Part shown: positions 30,023-39,323 of the stretch, piece by piece | How the letters are laid out: each line of letters begins with the position of its first letter | Numbering within the stretch: the first letter of the stretch is position 1 | Origin: Rhizobium sp. 18055 | Lineage (GTDB): Bacteria > Pseudomonadota > Alphaproteobacteria > Rhizobiales > Rhizobiaceae | Assembly (NCBI RefSeq): GCF_902706285.1 | Contig: NZ_CACSKD010000002.1 | Location: forward strand, 372,001-436,000 | Reading direction: 5' to 3' | Length of the DNA: 64,000 nt | Notes under the pieces: generated by a model | Database searches by the model: none | What the model was told of the DNA's origin: nothing | What the model saw: only the letters and a program-made list of their open reading frames with translations | Translations under genes and position numbers: made by a program

Positions 30023-30604
30023 ATGATTAAGTTTGTCCTAACGGCAGCGCTTACGCTCGTCTCCAGCGCTGCCGCGGCTGAACGGATCGATCCGGCATCG
30101 ATCATCCGTGCTGTGACCGGCGACTGGAACGGCGATGGCGAGAGCGACCTCGCCCTGCTGGTGGCGCCACCGGAGGCCGGCGACGACATCGGCATCTTTC
30201 TCTACCTGCAGGACAAGGAGCATGCGCTGCTCAGGCTGGTAACGACAGCGCCCGGCAAGGTCTGGGGAAATGGCAGGCTGGATGGGATGTATGGCCAGGA
30301 TCCGTCGATCGAGGCGCTGCCGGGCGGGTCAATCGCGGTGCACTCGCAGAATTCGGCGATCGGCCGAAACCGCTGGGAGCAGACACTGACGATTGCCTAT
30401 CGCAACGACCAGTTCGTGGTCGCCGGCTATACCTACAGCGACTACGACACGATCGACAACGATGACAACGGCCAATGCGACTACAACGTGCTGACAGGCA
30501 GGGTCTCGCGCGATGGCAAGGTTTCAAAGGTCGATGGCAAGACGATCGCAATCACCGACTGGGACGACGCCGTCGGTCGTAAGGCCTGTGGGGAGGACGA
30601 GTGA
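30023..30604 (+). CDS. Secreted protein with EF-hand-like Asp-rich motif, function unknown
   Basis: A 193-aa protein with a signal peptide ('MIKFVLTAALTLVSSAAAA', cut probably after AAA). The segment 'VTGDWNGDGESDLALLVAP' has the DxNxDGxxD pattern of calcium-binding FG-GAP/EF-hand loops, and 'YDTIDNDDNGQCDYNVLTG' is a second Asp-rich stretch. Two cysteines ('GQCDYN' and 'RKACGED') could form a disulfide. The GGAGGAA ribosome-binding site supports the start. It seems monocistronic. I recognise only a general similarity to rhizobial hypothetical periplasmic proteins. Confidence 0.8.
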   Translation: MIKFVLTAALTLVSSAAAAERIDPASIIRAVTGDWNGDGESDLALLVAPPEAGDDIGIFLYLQDKEHALLRLVTTAPGKVWGNGRLDGMYGQDPSIEALPGGSIAVHSQNSAIGRNRWEQTLTIAYRNDQFVVAGYTYSDYDTIDNDDNGQCDYNVLTGRVSRDGKVSKVDGKTIAITDWDDAVGRKACGEDE

Positions 30605-30672
30605 TTTTTCTACTACAGCCAGGGAATTTCGCGACGGCCTGATCATGCCCTGACCGCCGCCGCTATTGTCCC

Positions 30673-31356
30673 TCAGAAATCGACGACTTTGCCGTCAACG
30701 ATGGTGACGCGGCGGTCCATGCGGCGTGCCAGTTCGTGGTTGTGGGTGGCAATCAGCGCGGCAAGGCCGGACTGACGCACCAGGGCTTCCAGCGCCTCGA
30801 AGACGTAGCTTGCCGTTTCCGGGTCGAGGTTGCCGGTCGGTTCGTCGGCGAGCAGCAGGCTCGGGGCATTGGCAACGGCCCGGGCAATCGCCACGCGCTG
30901 CTGTTCGCCACCGGAGAGTTCCCCGGGACGGTGCGCGCCGCGGTGCCCGATGCGCATGTAGTCGAGCAACTGACTGGCGCGCTGCTTGGCTTCGTTGCGC
31001 GGCAGGCCAGCAATCATCTGCGGCATCATGATGTTTTCGAGCGCCGAGAACTCTGGCAGCAGATGGTGGAACTGATAGACGAAGCCGATTTCGCTGCGGC
31101 GGATCGCCGTGCGCTTGTCGTCGGACAGGCCATTGCAGTCGTGGCCGTTGATGCTGACTTCGCCGCTATCAGGATGCTCCAGCAGGCCGGCGAGATGCAG
31201 CAGGGTCGATTTTCCGGTGCCCGACGGAGCGACGAGGGCGACGATCTCGCCGCTGTTCAGCGTCAGATCGGCCTTTTTCAGGATCGAAAGCTGCGTATCC
31301 CCCTGGCCATAATGACGCTCGACGCCGGAAAGCTTGAGAACGGTATTCCGCTTCAT
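30673..31356 (-). CDS. lolD: Lipoprotein-release ABC transporter, ATP-binding protein
   Basis: A 227-aa ATPase with Walker A '[25 protein letters not shown]', Q-loop '[19 protein letters not shown]', signature '[14 protein letters not shown]' and Walker B '[12 protein letters not shown]'. It belongs to the LolD/MacB family, and the neighbour is the cognate permease, so the pair should extract lipoproteins from the inner membrane for LolA. I chose the ATG of [19 protein letters not shown], 14 bp after the permease stop; the longer frame starts inside that gene. Confidence 0.95.
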   Translation of the reverse strand: MKRNTVLKLSGVERHYGQGDTQLSILKKADLTLNSGEIVALVAPSGTGKSTLLHLAGLLEHPDSGEVSINGHDCNGLSDDKRTAIRRSEIGFVYQFHHLLPEFSALENIMMPQMIAGLPRNEAKQRASQLLDYMRIGHRGAHRPGELSGGEQQRVAIARAVANAPSLLLADEPTGNLDPETASYVFEALEALVRQSGLAALIATHNHELARRMDRRVTIVDGKVVDF

Positions 31357-31370
31357 GAAATGAGCATTCC

Positions 31371-32678
31371 TTATTCGTAGCGCAGGGCCTGCACGGGATC
31401 GAGCTTGGAAGCCCGCCATGCAGGGAAGATCGTTGCGATGAAGGAGAGCGTCAGCGCCATGACGACGACGGAGACCGTCTCGCTGACCTGCATCTTGGCC
31501 GGCAGCTGGCTGAGGAAGTAGAGCTGCGGATCGAAGAGCACGGTGCCGGACACCCAGGAGAAGAACTCGCGGATCTTCTCGATGTTGACGCAGACAAGCA
31601 CGCCGAGCAGCACGCCGGCAAAGGTACCGACCAGGCCGATCGCAGCGCCCGTCATGAAGAATATCCGCATGATGGCGCCCGATGTGGCTCCCATGGTCCG
31701 GAGGATGGCGATGTCGCTGCCCTTGTCCTTCACCAGCATGATCAGGCCGGAGATGATGTTCAATGCCGCGACCAACACGATCAGCGTCAGGATCATGAAC
31801 ATGACATTGCGCTCGACCTGCAGCGCCGAGAAGAAGGTCTGGTTGCGCTGGCGCCAGTCGGTGATGGCGATCTGGCGGCCGGCGGCTGCCTCCACCTTGG
31901 GGCGCAGCTGATCGATATCGTCGGGATTGTCGACGAACAGTTCGATCGATTGCACCAGCCCTTCGGCGTTGAAATAAAGCTGGGCTTCCTCAAGCGGCAT
32001 GTAGATGATCGTCGCATCATATTCCGACATGCCGATCTCGAAGATGCCCGAGACCTTGTAGGATTTGACGCGCGGGTTGATGCCCATCGGCGTGACGTCA
32101 CCCTCCGGTGATATCAGCGTGATGTTGTCGCCCGCCTGCAGGCCAAGCTGCTCGGCCATGCGCGAACCGATGAGGACGCCCTGCCCGGCTGCAAAGCCGA
32201 CCATGTCGCCGGACTTGATGTTGTCGGAGACGGTCTTCAGCTTGGTCAGGTCTTCGGGACGGATGCCACGCACCAGCGCACCGGTGCCGGCACCGCCAGC
32301 ACCCGAGGCCAGCGTCTGGCCTTCGACCAGCGGCAGCGCCACCTTGACGCCAGGAACGGCGCCGAGCCGGTCCGTCAGTGCCGGGTAATCGGTAAATGGG
32401 CCATCGATCGGCTGAACGATCATGTGACCGTTGATGCCGAGGATGCGCGAGATCAGCTCGGTGCGGAAGCCGTTCATCACCGCCATGACGATGATCAGCG
32501 TTGCCACGCCGAGCATGATGCCGATGAAGGAAAAGCCCGCGATCACCGATATGAAGGCTTCCTTGCGACGCGCGCGGAGATAGCGCCACGCCACAAGTCG
32601 TTCGAAGCCGGAAAATGGCCTGCTGGCCGGAGCCGAGCCGGATTCAGAACCCCGCTGGCCCACCGCTGCGTCTGCCAT
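31371..32678 (-). CDS. lolC: Lipoprotein-release ABC transporter permease (LolC/E type)
   Basis: A 435-aa permease with one N-terminal helix ('[45 protein letters not shown]'), a ~200-residue periplasmic domain and three C-terminal helices (FtsX-like, '[44 protein letters not shown]'). Only one permease gene is present. In alphaproteobacteria a single LolC/LolE-like protein (sometimes called LolF) probably forms a homodimer with LolD. It lies between proS and lolD in a likely proS-lolC-lolD operon. Confidence 0.94.
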   Translation of the reverse strand: MADAAVGQRGSESGSAPASRPFSGFERLVAWRYLRARRKEAFISVIAGFSFIGIMLGVATLIIVMAVMNGFRTELISRILGINGHMIVQPIDGPFTDYPALTDRLGAVPGVKVALPLVEGQTLASGAGGAGTGALVRGIRPEDLTKLKTVSDNIKSGDMVGFAAGQGVLIGSRMAEQLGLQAGDNITLISPEGDVTPMGINPRVKSYKVSGIFEIGMSEYDATIIYMPLEEAQLYFNAEGLVQSIELFVDNPDDIDQLRPKVEAAAGRQIAITDWRQRNQTFFSALQVERNVMFMILTLIVLVAALNIISGLIMLVKDKGSDIAILRTMGATSGAIMRIFFMTGAAIGLVGTFAGVLLGVLVCVNIEKIREFFSWVSGTVLFDPQLYFLSQLPAKMQVSETVSVVVMALTLSFIATIFPAWRASKLDPVQALRYE

Positions 32679-32694
32679 TTCGCCTCCCGCTTTC

Positions 32695-34017
32695 TTAGCC
32701 CAAGAGCTTGTTGATTGCCGCTTCGATGGTCATCGTTTCGCGGGCGCCAGTCTTGCGGTCCTTGACTTCCACTTCGCCGTTCGCGACCGCGCGCGGACCG
32801 GCAATGATCTGTACGGGAACGCCGATCAAATCCGCGGTTGCGAACTTGGTTCCGGCGCGATCGTCGGTGTCGTCATAAAGCACATCGACGCCGGCCTTGG
32901 AGAGCTCCGCGTAGATCTTTTCGCAGGCGCTGTCGCAAGCGGCGTCACCGGCCTTCATGTTGATCACGACGACATCGAACGGCGCGACAGAGGCCGGCCA
33001 GATGATTCCGTTCTCGTCATGCGAGGCTTCGATGATGGCGGGAACAAGGCGTGTCGGGCCGATACCGTAGGATCCCATGTGGACGGCGTGTTCCTTGCCG
33101 TCGGGACCCTGCACCTTGGCACCCATCGGCTCGGAATATTTCGTGCCGAAGTAGAAGATATGTCCGACTTCAATCCCGCGCGCGGAAAGGCGATCACCTT
33201 CCGGAACGGCGTCGAAAGCGGCCTCGTCGTGCATCTCCGAGGTGGCCGCATAAACGGACGTCCACTTCCTGAAGATCGCGTCGAGACCAGCGACGTCATC
33301 GAAATCGGTGTCTGCCGACGGAATGTCGAAATTGACGAAATCCTTGTGGCTGTAGACTTCCGATTCGCCGGTGTCGGCGAGGATGATGAACTCGTGGCTG
33401 AGGTCGCCGCCGATCGGGCCGGTGTCGGCACGCATCGGAATGGCGCGCAGGCCGAGACGATCGAAGGTGCGCAGATAGGCCGCGAACATCTTCTTGTAGG
33501 AGTGCTCGGCACCCTCACGCGTCAGGTCGAAGGAATAGGCATCCTTCATCATGAACTCGCGTGAGCGCATGGTGCCGAAGCGCGGGCGGATCTCGTCGCG
33601 GAATTTCAGCTGGATATGATAGAGGTTGAGCGGCAAGTCCTTGTAGGACTTAACGGATGAGCGGAAAATATCCGTCACCATTTCCTCGTTGGTCGGGCCA
33701 TACAGCATCGGACGATCCTGGCGGTCCTTGATGCGCAGCATCTCCTTGCCATAGGCGTCGTAGCGTCCGCTTTCCTGCCAGAGCTCGGCCGACTGCAAAG
33801 TCGGCATCGACAGCTCGATGGCGCCGGAGCGGTTCTGCTCCTCGCGGATGATGTTGTTGACCTTGTCGAGGACGCGCTTGCCCAGCGGCAGCCAGGAGTA
33901 GATCCCCTGCGACTGCTGGCGGATCATGCCGGCGCGCAGCATCAACCGGTGGGAGACGATTTCCGCCTCCTTGGGGTTTTCCTTGAGGATGGGCAAGAAG
34001 TAGCGAGACAGACGCAT
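32695..34017 (-). CDS. proS: Prolyl-tRNA synthetase (short, no insertion domain)
   Basis: A 440-aa class II synthetase that charges tRNA-Pro. Motif 2 '[26 protein letters not shown]' and motif 3 '[20 protein letters not shown]' are intact, followed by an anticodon-binding domain ('[57 protein letters not shown]'). The ~180-residue editing insertion found in E. coli ProRS is missing, as is usual in alphaproteobacteria, where a free-standing YbaK/ProX protein edits. I chose [15 protein letters not shown] as the start; 44 further upstream residues in frame do not look like ProRS. Confidence 0.97.
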   Translation of the reverse strand: MRLSRYFLPILKENPKEAEIVSHRLMLRAGMIRQQSQGIYSWLPLGKRVLDKVNNIIREEQNRSGAIELSMPTLQSAELWQESGRYDAYGKEMLRIKDRQDRPMLYGPTNEEMVTDIFRSSVKSYKDLPLNLYHIQLKFRDEIRPRFGTMRSREFMMKDAYSFDLTREGAEHSYKKMFAAYLRTFDRLGLRAIPMRADTGPIGGDLSHEFIILADTGESEVYSHKDFVNFDIPSADTDFDDVAGLDAIFRKWTSVYAATSEMHDEAAFDAVPEGDRLSARGIEVGHIFYFGTKYSEPMGAKVQGPDGKEHAVHMGSYGIGPTRLVPAIIEASHDENGIIWPASVAPFDVVVINMKAGDAACDSACEKIYAELSKAGVDVLYDDTDDRAGTKFATADLIGVPVQIIAGPRAVANGEVEVKDRKTGARETMTIEAAINKLLG

Positions 34018-34223
34018 GGCGAATTCCAGAGCTGTTGAGACACCGCAAATTGCGGAATCGAAGGCAATCACAATATTGGCAGCGTTCATAACTGCTTCGC
34101 GGCAGGAAGGAAACCCGCGAGAGGTTTCCACAGGCTCCCGCACAAGCAAGTTCGGCCCCCGAAAACAGCAAGAGCAAGAAAAATACGGAATTATAATGGC
34201 TTGCGCGAAATTCTTATCAACAG

Positions 34224-34247
34224 AAAAAAATTGCTAGAGTGTAGCAA
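34224..34247 (-). terminator. Intrinsic terminator on the minus strand upstream of proS
   Basis: TTGCTA, loop CACTC, TAGCAA and seven T on the minus strand. The stem is short (6 bp) but the T-run is good. It would stop minus-strand transcripts coming from the DUF1467 side before proS. Confidence 0.6.
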
Positions 34248-34285
34248 AAATGCAAAAAAACCTGATGACAAAGCACAATCTTTGA

Positions 34286-34444
34286 GCTAGTTTTAGCCCA
34301 CAAAACAGGCAGGGAGTTCAAATCCCTACCAATTTCGCGGTCAAGTCTTGGGAGGATCAGATCTTAGGCGCGCTAGTCGCAGCCCCGGCAACGGTTAAGG
34401 ATCACGCGATACTTAAAACAAGGCTTTTAGCCTTGTTTTTTTTT
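34286..34444 (+). ncRNA. Candidate trans-acting small RNA (position suggests the rhizobial alpha-r9 family)
   Basis: A gene-free plus-strand segment with three possible stems: GCTA/TAGC near 34287, AGGGA-GTTCAAA-TCCCT (34311-34327, like a tRNA T-arm), and the final terminator stem AAAACAAGGC/GCCTTGTTTT (34415-34439) with a nine-T tract. From memory, the Sinorhizobium alpha-r9 (Smr9C) sRNA of about 149 nt lies beside proS. Synteny and length fit, but I could not compare sequence. The 5' end and even the strand are uncertain; no clear promoter was found. Confidence 0.45.
34415..34444 (+). terminator. Strong intrinsic terminator
   Basis: AAAACAAGGC, loop TTTTA, GCCTTGTTTT and a run of nine T. 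It is followed by no gene on the plus strand and is preceded by no protein gene, which argues for a short RNA ending here. On the minus strand the same stem has a four-T tail and could also serve the DUF1467 gene. Confidence 0.9.
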
Positions 34445-34591
34445 GGCTTTTTGCTTCCCCGCTTCATGTTCAAAGCGCTTTAGCTTCCGCAGCGTCAGCT
34501 GCCATTCCGTTACGGCATCTCCATGCCTGACGATGATGACAGCCGTATGAAGCCCTCAGTCTGCATCTGCCCAAAAGCTGGGCAATCGCCC

Positions 34592-34873
34592 TCAGACGTT
34601 CGAAAATGTCGGCCCGAACTGCGGGAGCGCATCAAAGCCCCAGCCGAAGTAAGTCGAAGAAACGTACCAGAGCGCATAGATCACCGCCGAAACCAGCGTC
34701 GTCATCGTAAACACGAAGACCGGCCGGAAGCGGGTCGGGGCGCTGGGCACGGTGCCAAGCACGATGTCGTTGTCTTCCGCCTGCGTGCGCAGGCCGACCG
34801 GAAGCACGGCAAAGAGCGTCATCCACCAGACGATGAAGTAGACGGCAAAGCCCTGTAGAAATGTCTGCAGCAT
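34592..34873 (-). CDS. DUF1467 family membrane protein
   Basis: A 93-aa protein with two helices ('FLQGFAVYFIVWWMTLFAVLPVGLRTQAE' and 'VFTMTTLVSAVIYALWYVSSTYFGWGF'). The motif 'WWMTLFAVLPVGLRTQ' is the DUF1467 signature. Its function is unknown; in Rhizobiales it is regularly placed beside mce and rnj at the end of the nuo gene group, as here. A GGAGATC ribosome-binding site precedes the ATG. Confidence 0.92.
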   Translation of the reverse strand: MLQTFLQGFAVYFIVWWMTLFAVLPVGLRTQAEDNDIVLGTVPSAPTRFRPVFVFTMTTLVSAVIYALWYVSSTYFGWGFDALPQFGPTFSNV

Positions 34874-34998
34874 AAGATCTCCACCCCGGTGGCCTCTACC
34901 ACCGACATTGTTATAAGCCGGAACGGGCAGAGACGGAAAGCCGCCTCAGCGCGCTTTCACGCGGTTTGCAGCTTTCGGGTCACTCTGCCGCAGCGGGA

Positions 34999-35403
34999 TC
35001 AAACCTGTTCGAGTTCGATCAGCGTTCCGAAGAAATCCTTGGGGTGCAGGAAGAGCACAGGCTTGCCGTGGGCGCCGACCTTGGGCTCGCCGTTGCCAAG
35101 CACCCTCGCCCCGGCCTGCACAAGCCGGTCGCGCGCTACGATGATATCTGCAACCTCGTAGCAGATGTGGTGCATGCCGCCGGAGGGGTTCTTTTCCAGG
35201 AAGGCTGCGATGGGCGAACCGTCGCCGAGCGCCTCCAACAGTTCGACCTTGGTATTGGGCAGTTCGACGAACACGACGGTGACGCCGTGTTCGGGCAAGG
35301 CTTGCGGCGCCGATACCGTTGCGCCAAGCGTATCCCGATAGCTTGCCACCGCAGCGACAAGATCGGGAACGGCGATGGCAACGTGGTTGACGCGGCCGAG
35401 CAT
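34999..35403 (-). CDS. mce: Methylmalonyl-CoA epimerase
   Basis: A 134-aa VOC-fold protein ('MLGRVNHVAIAVPDLVAAVASYRDTLGATVS...') that interconverts (2S)- and (2R)-methylmalonyl-CoA in propionyl-CoA use. Metal ligands are His in 'NHVAIAV', 'GGMHHICYEV' and the Glu near the end ('FFGTLIELEQV'). 'FLEKNPSGGMHHICYEV' is diagnostic. It starts 4 bp after the rnj stop, so the two are co-transcribed, although there is no obvious functional link. Confidence 0.95.
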   Translation of the reverse strand: MLGRVNHVAIAVPDLVAAVASYRDTLGATVSAPQALPEHGVTVVFVELPNTKVELLEALGDGSPIAAFLEKNPSGGMHHICYEVADIIVARDRLVQAGARVLGNGEPKVGAHGKPVLFLHPKDFFGTLIELEQV

Positions 35404-35407
35404 CGGG

Positions 35408-37078
35408 TCACACCTTGGTGACGAAGACGGTCACAATCGGCTTTTTGCCCCACACCTGGTTGGCGGTGGAGCGGACCGCGCGGCGCATCGATTCCTGCAG
35501 CAGGTCGAGATCCTTGCGGCGGGCGCGCGGGATGCTTTCAAAAGCGCTGATCGCGGCGTCGTAAAGCGTGTCTTCGAGCTCATCGCCCTCGTCGTCATAG
35601 ATCGGCAGGCCGATCGCCACCATGTCGGGCTCGCCGATGATGTCGAAGCGGCCGTCGATGACGACGTTGAGCGCGACGTGACCGACATAGGAGAGCTTCT
35701 TGCGATCGCCGATGCCCATTTCCTCGAAGTCGCCGATCAGTGATCCATCCTTGAAGATGCGGCCGTGTGGGGCCTCGCCGATGACTTCGACCGGACCGGG
35801 GGCAAGGCGGAGAATGTCGCCGTTGCGGACGCGCGGGACCATCGAGATGCCGGACTGTTCGGCCAGCAGCTTGTGCGCTGTCAGGTGCGTCGGCTCGCCA
35901 TGCACGGGAACCACGACCTTCGGCCGGGTCATCTCATACATCTTCTGCAATTCGTTGCGACGGGGATGGCCCGATACGTGAACCAGCGCCTCGCTGTCGG
36001 TGATGATGTGGACGCCCTGTTCAACCAGGCCATTCTTGATGTCCTGGATGGCCTTTTCGTTGCCGGGAATGGAGCGCGAGGAGAACACCACGGTGTCGCC
36101 TGCCGACAGCGCCACGTTGCGCATCTCGTCACGCGAGAGCTTGGCAAGGGCTGCGCGCGGCTCGCCCTGGCTGCCGGTCAGGATAACGACGACGTTTTCG
36201 CGCGGGATATAGCCGTATTCGTCTTCGGCGATGAACGGCTTGACGCCATCGAGCAATCCGAGGTCACGCGATACGCCGACGACGCGCTTCAGCGAGCTGC
36301 CGAGCAGCAGCACTTCGCGGCCAGCGGCTTCTGCCGCTTCCGCAACGGTCTTGATACGGCCGACATTAGAGGAGAACGTGGTGATGGCGACGCGGCCCTC
36401 GGCATTCTCGATAATCTTGCGAAGGCTCTCGGACACATCCTTTTCCGACGGCGAGACGCCATCGCGAAGGGCGTTGGTCGAATCGCACATCAGCGCCAGC
36501 ACGCCTTCGTCGCCAAGCTGGCGGAAGCGGGCTTCGTCGGTCAAAGGACCGAGCGACGGCTCATGGTCGATCTTCCAGTCGCCGGTGTGGATGACATTGC
36601 CGAGCGGCGTGCGGATCATCAGCGACATCGGCTCGGGGATCGAGTGGTTGACGGCCACGCCCTCGACGCTGAAGGGGCCGACATTGACGACGGTGCCTGC
36701 CGTGAACGGGGTGATCGGAATTTCGACGACTGTCGATTTCTCGTAGCTGCGCTTGGCTTCCAGCAGGCCGGCTGTAAACGCCGATGCATAGACGGGGACA
36801 TTGAGCCCCGGCCAGAGGTCGGCCAGCGCGCCGTAGTGGTCCTCATGCGCGTGGGTGATGAAGATCGCCTTGAGGTTCTTGCGCTCCTTGGCGAGGAAAC
36901 GAATGTCGGGCAGGACGAGGTCCACGCCCGGCAGATCGGGGCCCGGGAAGGTAACGCCGACGTCAACCATGATCCACTGGCGATGCTCGGGCGGGCCATA
37001 GCCATAAAGGGCGAGATTCATACCGATTTCGCCGACGCCGCCCAAAGGCAGAAATACCAGTTCGTCCTGCTTCGCCAT
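35408..37078 (-). CDS. rnj: Ribonuclease J
   Basis: A 556-aa beta-CASP metallo-beta-lactamase RNase with endo- and 5'-3' exonuclease activity. The protein starts 'MAKQDELVFLPLGGVGEIGMNLALYGYG'; the metal motif is 'IFITHAHEDHYGALADLWP', and the beta-CASP part has 'VVILTGSQGEPRAALAKLSRDEMRNVALSAGDTVVFSSRSIPGNE' and 'VHVSGHPRRNEL'. In Sinorhizobium RNase J matures rRNA 5' ends. An ATG seven codons upstream overlaps the birA stop (ATGA) and is an equally possible coupled start. Confidence 0.96.
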   Translation of the reverse strand: MAKQDELVFLPLGGVGEIGMNLALYGYGPPEHRQWIMVDVGVTFPGPDLPGVDLVLPDIRFLAKERKNLKAIFITHAHEDHYGALADLWPGLNVPVYASAFTAGLLEAKRSYEKSTVVEIPITPFTAGTVVNVGPFSVEGVAVNHSIPEPMSLMIRTPLGNVIHTGDWKIDHEPSLGPLTDEARFRQLGDEGVLALMCDSTNALRDGVSPSEKDVSESLRKIIENAEGRVAITTFSSNVGRIKTVAEAAEAAGREVLLLGSSLKRVVGVSRDLGLLDGVKPFIAEDEYGYIPRENVVVILTGSQGEPRAALAKLSRDEMRNVALSAGDTVVFSSRSIPGNEKAIQDIKNGLVEQGVHIITDSEALVHVSGHPRRNELQKMYEMTRPKVVVPVHGEPTHLTAHKLLAEQSGISMVPRVRNGDILRLAPGPVEVIGEAPHGRIFKDGSLIGDFEEMGIGDRKKLSYVGHVALNVVIDGRFDIIGEPDMVAIGLPIYDDEGDELEDTLYDAAISAFESIPRARRKDLDLLQESMRRAVRSTANQVWGKKPIVTVFVTKV

Positions 37079-37095
37079 ATTGCTTGTTTTTCCAA

Positions 37096-37860
37096 TCATC
37101 CAAAGAAGACGTCGCCGGCGGCGATCGTCATCATTTTGCCTGCCCCAGTATCGAGCAGCAACAGGCCATTATCATCAATTCCGGTGAAGTGGCCGGAAAT
37201 CGACCGGTCCGGCAGGTTCACGGTTATCTTTTCACCGATGCCGCAGGCAACCTCGCGCCAGCGCGCGGTGATCTCGCGAATACCACGGCCGCGGTCCCAG
37301 GCTGATAGCACATCCGCCATCGATGCGAACAGATGCGCAAACAGTTCCTGTGGCGATGCTGCACTCCCCTGCTCACGCAGGCACGTCACCGGATATTGCG
37401 GGTTATCCGGCATGAAAGCGACATTGATGCCGATACCGACAACCAGCGCATAACGGCCATCCGGCAACGTCTCGCCCTCGACGAGAATGCCGCAGGTCTT
37501 CTTGCGTCCAATCAGGATGTCGTTCGGCCACTTGACCTCGAGCGGCTCCGCACTCGGCGGCAGTACCATGCGCACCGCCTGATGGACGGCCACGGCAATC
37601 GCCAATGGCAAAGACGAAATGCGCTCCATCGGCGCAGGATCGATCAGCAGAAGGGACGCGTAGAGGTTGCCGGGTTCCGAGACCCACAGACGTCCCCGAC
37701 GGCCGCGACCGCCAGTCTGTTTTTCCGCCGTCACCCAGAGGAGGCCACGGTCGCCTGCCCGCGCCCTGGCAAGGCATTCGCTATTGGTGGACGATGTCTC
37801 CGACAGAGCCTCGTGCCGGATATCGTCGAGCGATATCCGGCGCCGTGGGTCGAAGCTCAT
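37096..37860 (-). CDS. birA: Biotin--[acetyl-CoA-carboxylase] ligase
   Basis: A 254-aa ligase that attaches biotin to carboxylase carrier proteins. The ATP/biotin loop is 'EKQTGGRGRRGRLWVSEPGNLYASLLL', and 'VKWPNDILIGRKKTCGILVEGE' and 'GIGINVAF' are the other signatures. There is no N-terminal helix-turn-helix, so it should not repress the bio operon. The C-terminal SH3-like domain ends '...GLLLLDTGAGKMMTIAAGDVFFG'. Its ATG shares a base with the nuoN stop (TGATG), putting it in the nuo transcript. Confidence 0.95.
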   Translation of the reverse strand: MSFDPRRRISLDDIRHEALSETSSTNSECLARARAGDRGLLWVTAEKQTGGRGRRGRLWVSEPGNLYASLLLIDPAPMERISSLPLAIAVAVHQAVRMVLPPSAEPLEVKWPNDILIGRKKTCGILVEGETLPDGRYALVVGIGINVAFMPDNPQYPVTCLREQGSAASPQELFAHLFASMADVLSAWDRGRGIREITARWREVACGIGEKITVNLPDRSISGHFTGIDDNGLLLLDTGAGKMMTIAAGDVFFG

Positions 37861-39305
37861 CAGAACAGTGTCGCAGCAGCAAGCTCGGCGGCACCACCGA
37901 TCGGACCGCCGATCAGGACGTAGCCCAGAACGAAGAGGCCCGAAACACCGAAGACGAGACGCAGCGAGCCGGAGACCCGGGCGAATTCGCCGGTGGCATC
38001 ATCGAACCACATCAGCTTGACGACGCGCAGATAGTAGTAGGCGCCGACAACGGATGCGAGAACGCCGATGATGGCGAGCGCATAGAGCTTGGCTTCGATC
38101 GCCGCGATGAAGACAAAGTACTTCCCGAAGAAGCCTGCCAGCGGCGGGATGCCTGCGAGCGAGAACATCAGGATGGTCAGCACTGTTGCCATGAACGGAT
38201 TGGTGGCCGAAAGACCGGCCAGATCGGCGACGTTCTCGACAACCGTGCCATCCTTGCGGCGCATCGACATGATGATCGCAAAGCTGCCCAGCGTCATGAC
38301 CATATAGATCAGCATGTAGAGCATGACGCCAGAGACGCCGACCTGCGTGCCGGCTGCGAGGCCGACCAGCGCGTAGCCCATGTGGCCGATCGACGAATAG
38401 GCCATCAGTCGCTTGATGTTCGTCTGGCCGATTGCCGCGAACGAGCCGAGCAGCATCGAAGCGATCGAGATGAACACCACGACCTGCTGCCAGTCCGCCA
38501 TCACGGGCTGGAAGGCAGTGATGACAATACGCGTCATCATCGCCATGGCGGCAACCTTGGGGGCGCTCGCCAGGAAGGCGGTGACCGGGGTCGGCGCGCC
38601 TTCATAGACGTCTGGCGTCCACATGTGGAACGGAACGGCCGAGATCTTGAAGGCGATGCCGGCGAGGATGAACACCAGGCCGAAGATCAGGCCGAGCGAA
38701 CGGGCGCCATCGACCATCAGCGCCTGGGCAATGTCGCCGAAGTGCGTGTGGCCGGTGAAGCCGTAGACCAGCGACATGCCGTAGAGCAGCATGCCCGAGG
38801 ACAGCGCGCCGAGCACGAAGTACTTGAGGCCGGCTTCCGTGGACTTGACGCTGTCACGATTGATTGCAGCGATGACGTAGATCGCCAGCGACTGCAGCTC
38901 AAGGCCGAGATAGAGCGCGATCAGATCGTTGGCCGAAATCATCAGCAGGATGCCGAGCGTGCAGAGCACGAGCAGAACCGGGAACTCGAACTTGTCGAGC
39001 TGGTTCTCCTTGGCAAGGCCGAGCGACATGAACAGCGCCACGATGGAGCCGATCAGCGCCGTCACCTTCATGAAGCGGCCGAAGCCGTCCGAAAGGAAGA
39101 CGCCGCCATAGGCGAGACCTTCGCTCGGCATGAAGATCAGCCAGAGCGCTGCCGCCGCCAGCACGATGATCGCGAGAATACTGACCATGCGGCCAGAACG
39201 CTCGCCGGAGAAGACGCCGATCATCAGCAGAACCAGGGCACCGATCGCCAGGATCAGTTCCGGAATTGAAAGATGCAGGCTTGCGAGTAGTGTTTCAGAG
39301 GTCAT
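37860..39305 (-). CDS. nuoN: NADH-quinone oxidoreductase subunit N
   Basis: A 481-aa antiporter-like membrane subunit of complex I with about 14 helices. '[27 protein letters not shown]' and '[42 protein letters not shown]' contain the conserved Glu/Lys of the proton channel, and '[17 protein letters not shown]' is typical of NuoN/ND2. It is last of the nuo genes proper and is followed without a gap by birA. Confidence 0.97.
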   Translation of the reverse strand: MTSETLLASLHLSIPELILAIGALVLLMIGVFSGERSGRMVSILAIIVLAAAALWLIFMPSEGLAYGGVFLSDGFGRFMKVTALIGSIVALFMSLGLAKENQLDKFEFPVLLVLCTLGILLMISANDLIALYLGLELQSLAIYVIAAINRDSVKSTEAGLKYFVLGALSSGMLLYGMSLVYGFTGHTHFGDIAQALMVDGARSLGLIFGLVFILAGIAFKISAVPFHMWTPDVYEGAPTPVTAFLASAPKVAAMAMMTRIVITAFQPVMADWQQVVVFISIASMLLGSFAAIGQTNIKRLMAYSSIGHMGYALVGLAAGTQVGVSGVMLYMLIYMVMTLGSFAIIMSMRRKDGTVVENVADLAGLSATNPFMATVLTILMFSLAGIPPLAGFFGKYFVFIAAIEAKLYALAIIGVLASVVGAYYYLRVVKLMWFDDATGEFARVSGSLRLVFGVSGLFVLGYVLIGGPIGGAAELAAATLF

Positions 39306-39323
39306 ATCACAAAAGTCCCGTCA

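Larger units (their letters stand above)
34018..34591. other. 574-bp intergenic region between proS and the DUF1467 gene
   Basis: No protein gene is supported. The region holds outward-facing terminators on each strand and, between them, a segment with several hairpins that I read as a small RNA locus (separate entries). The stretch 34150-34270 is AT-rich. The end next to the DUF1467 stop (34450-34590) shows nothing recognisable. Confidence 0.6.

Noticed and set aside
34305..34335. tRNA or tmRNA fragment
   Set aside because: The hairpin resembles a T-arm, but no acceptor, D or anticodon arms fit around it, and the loop register is off by one. Kept only as part of the sRNA candidate.
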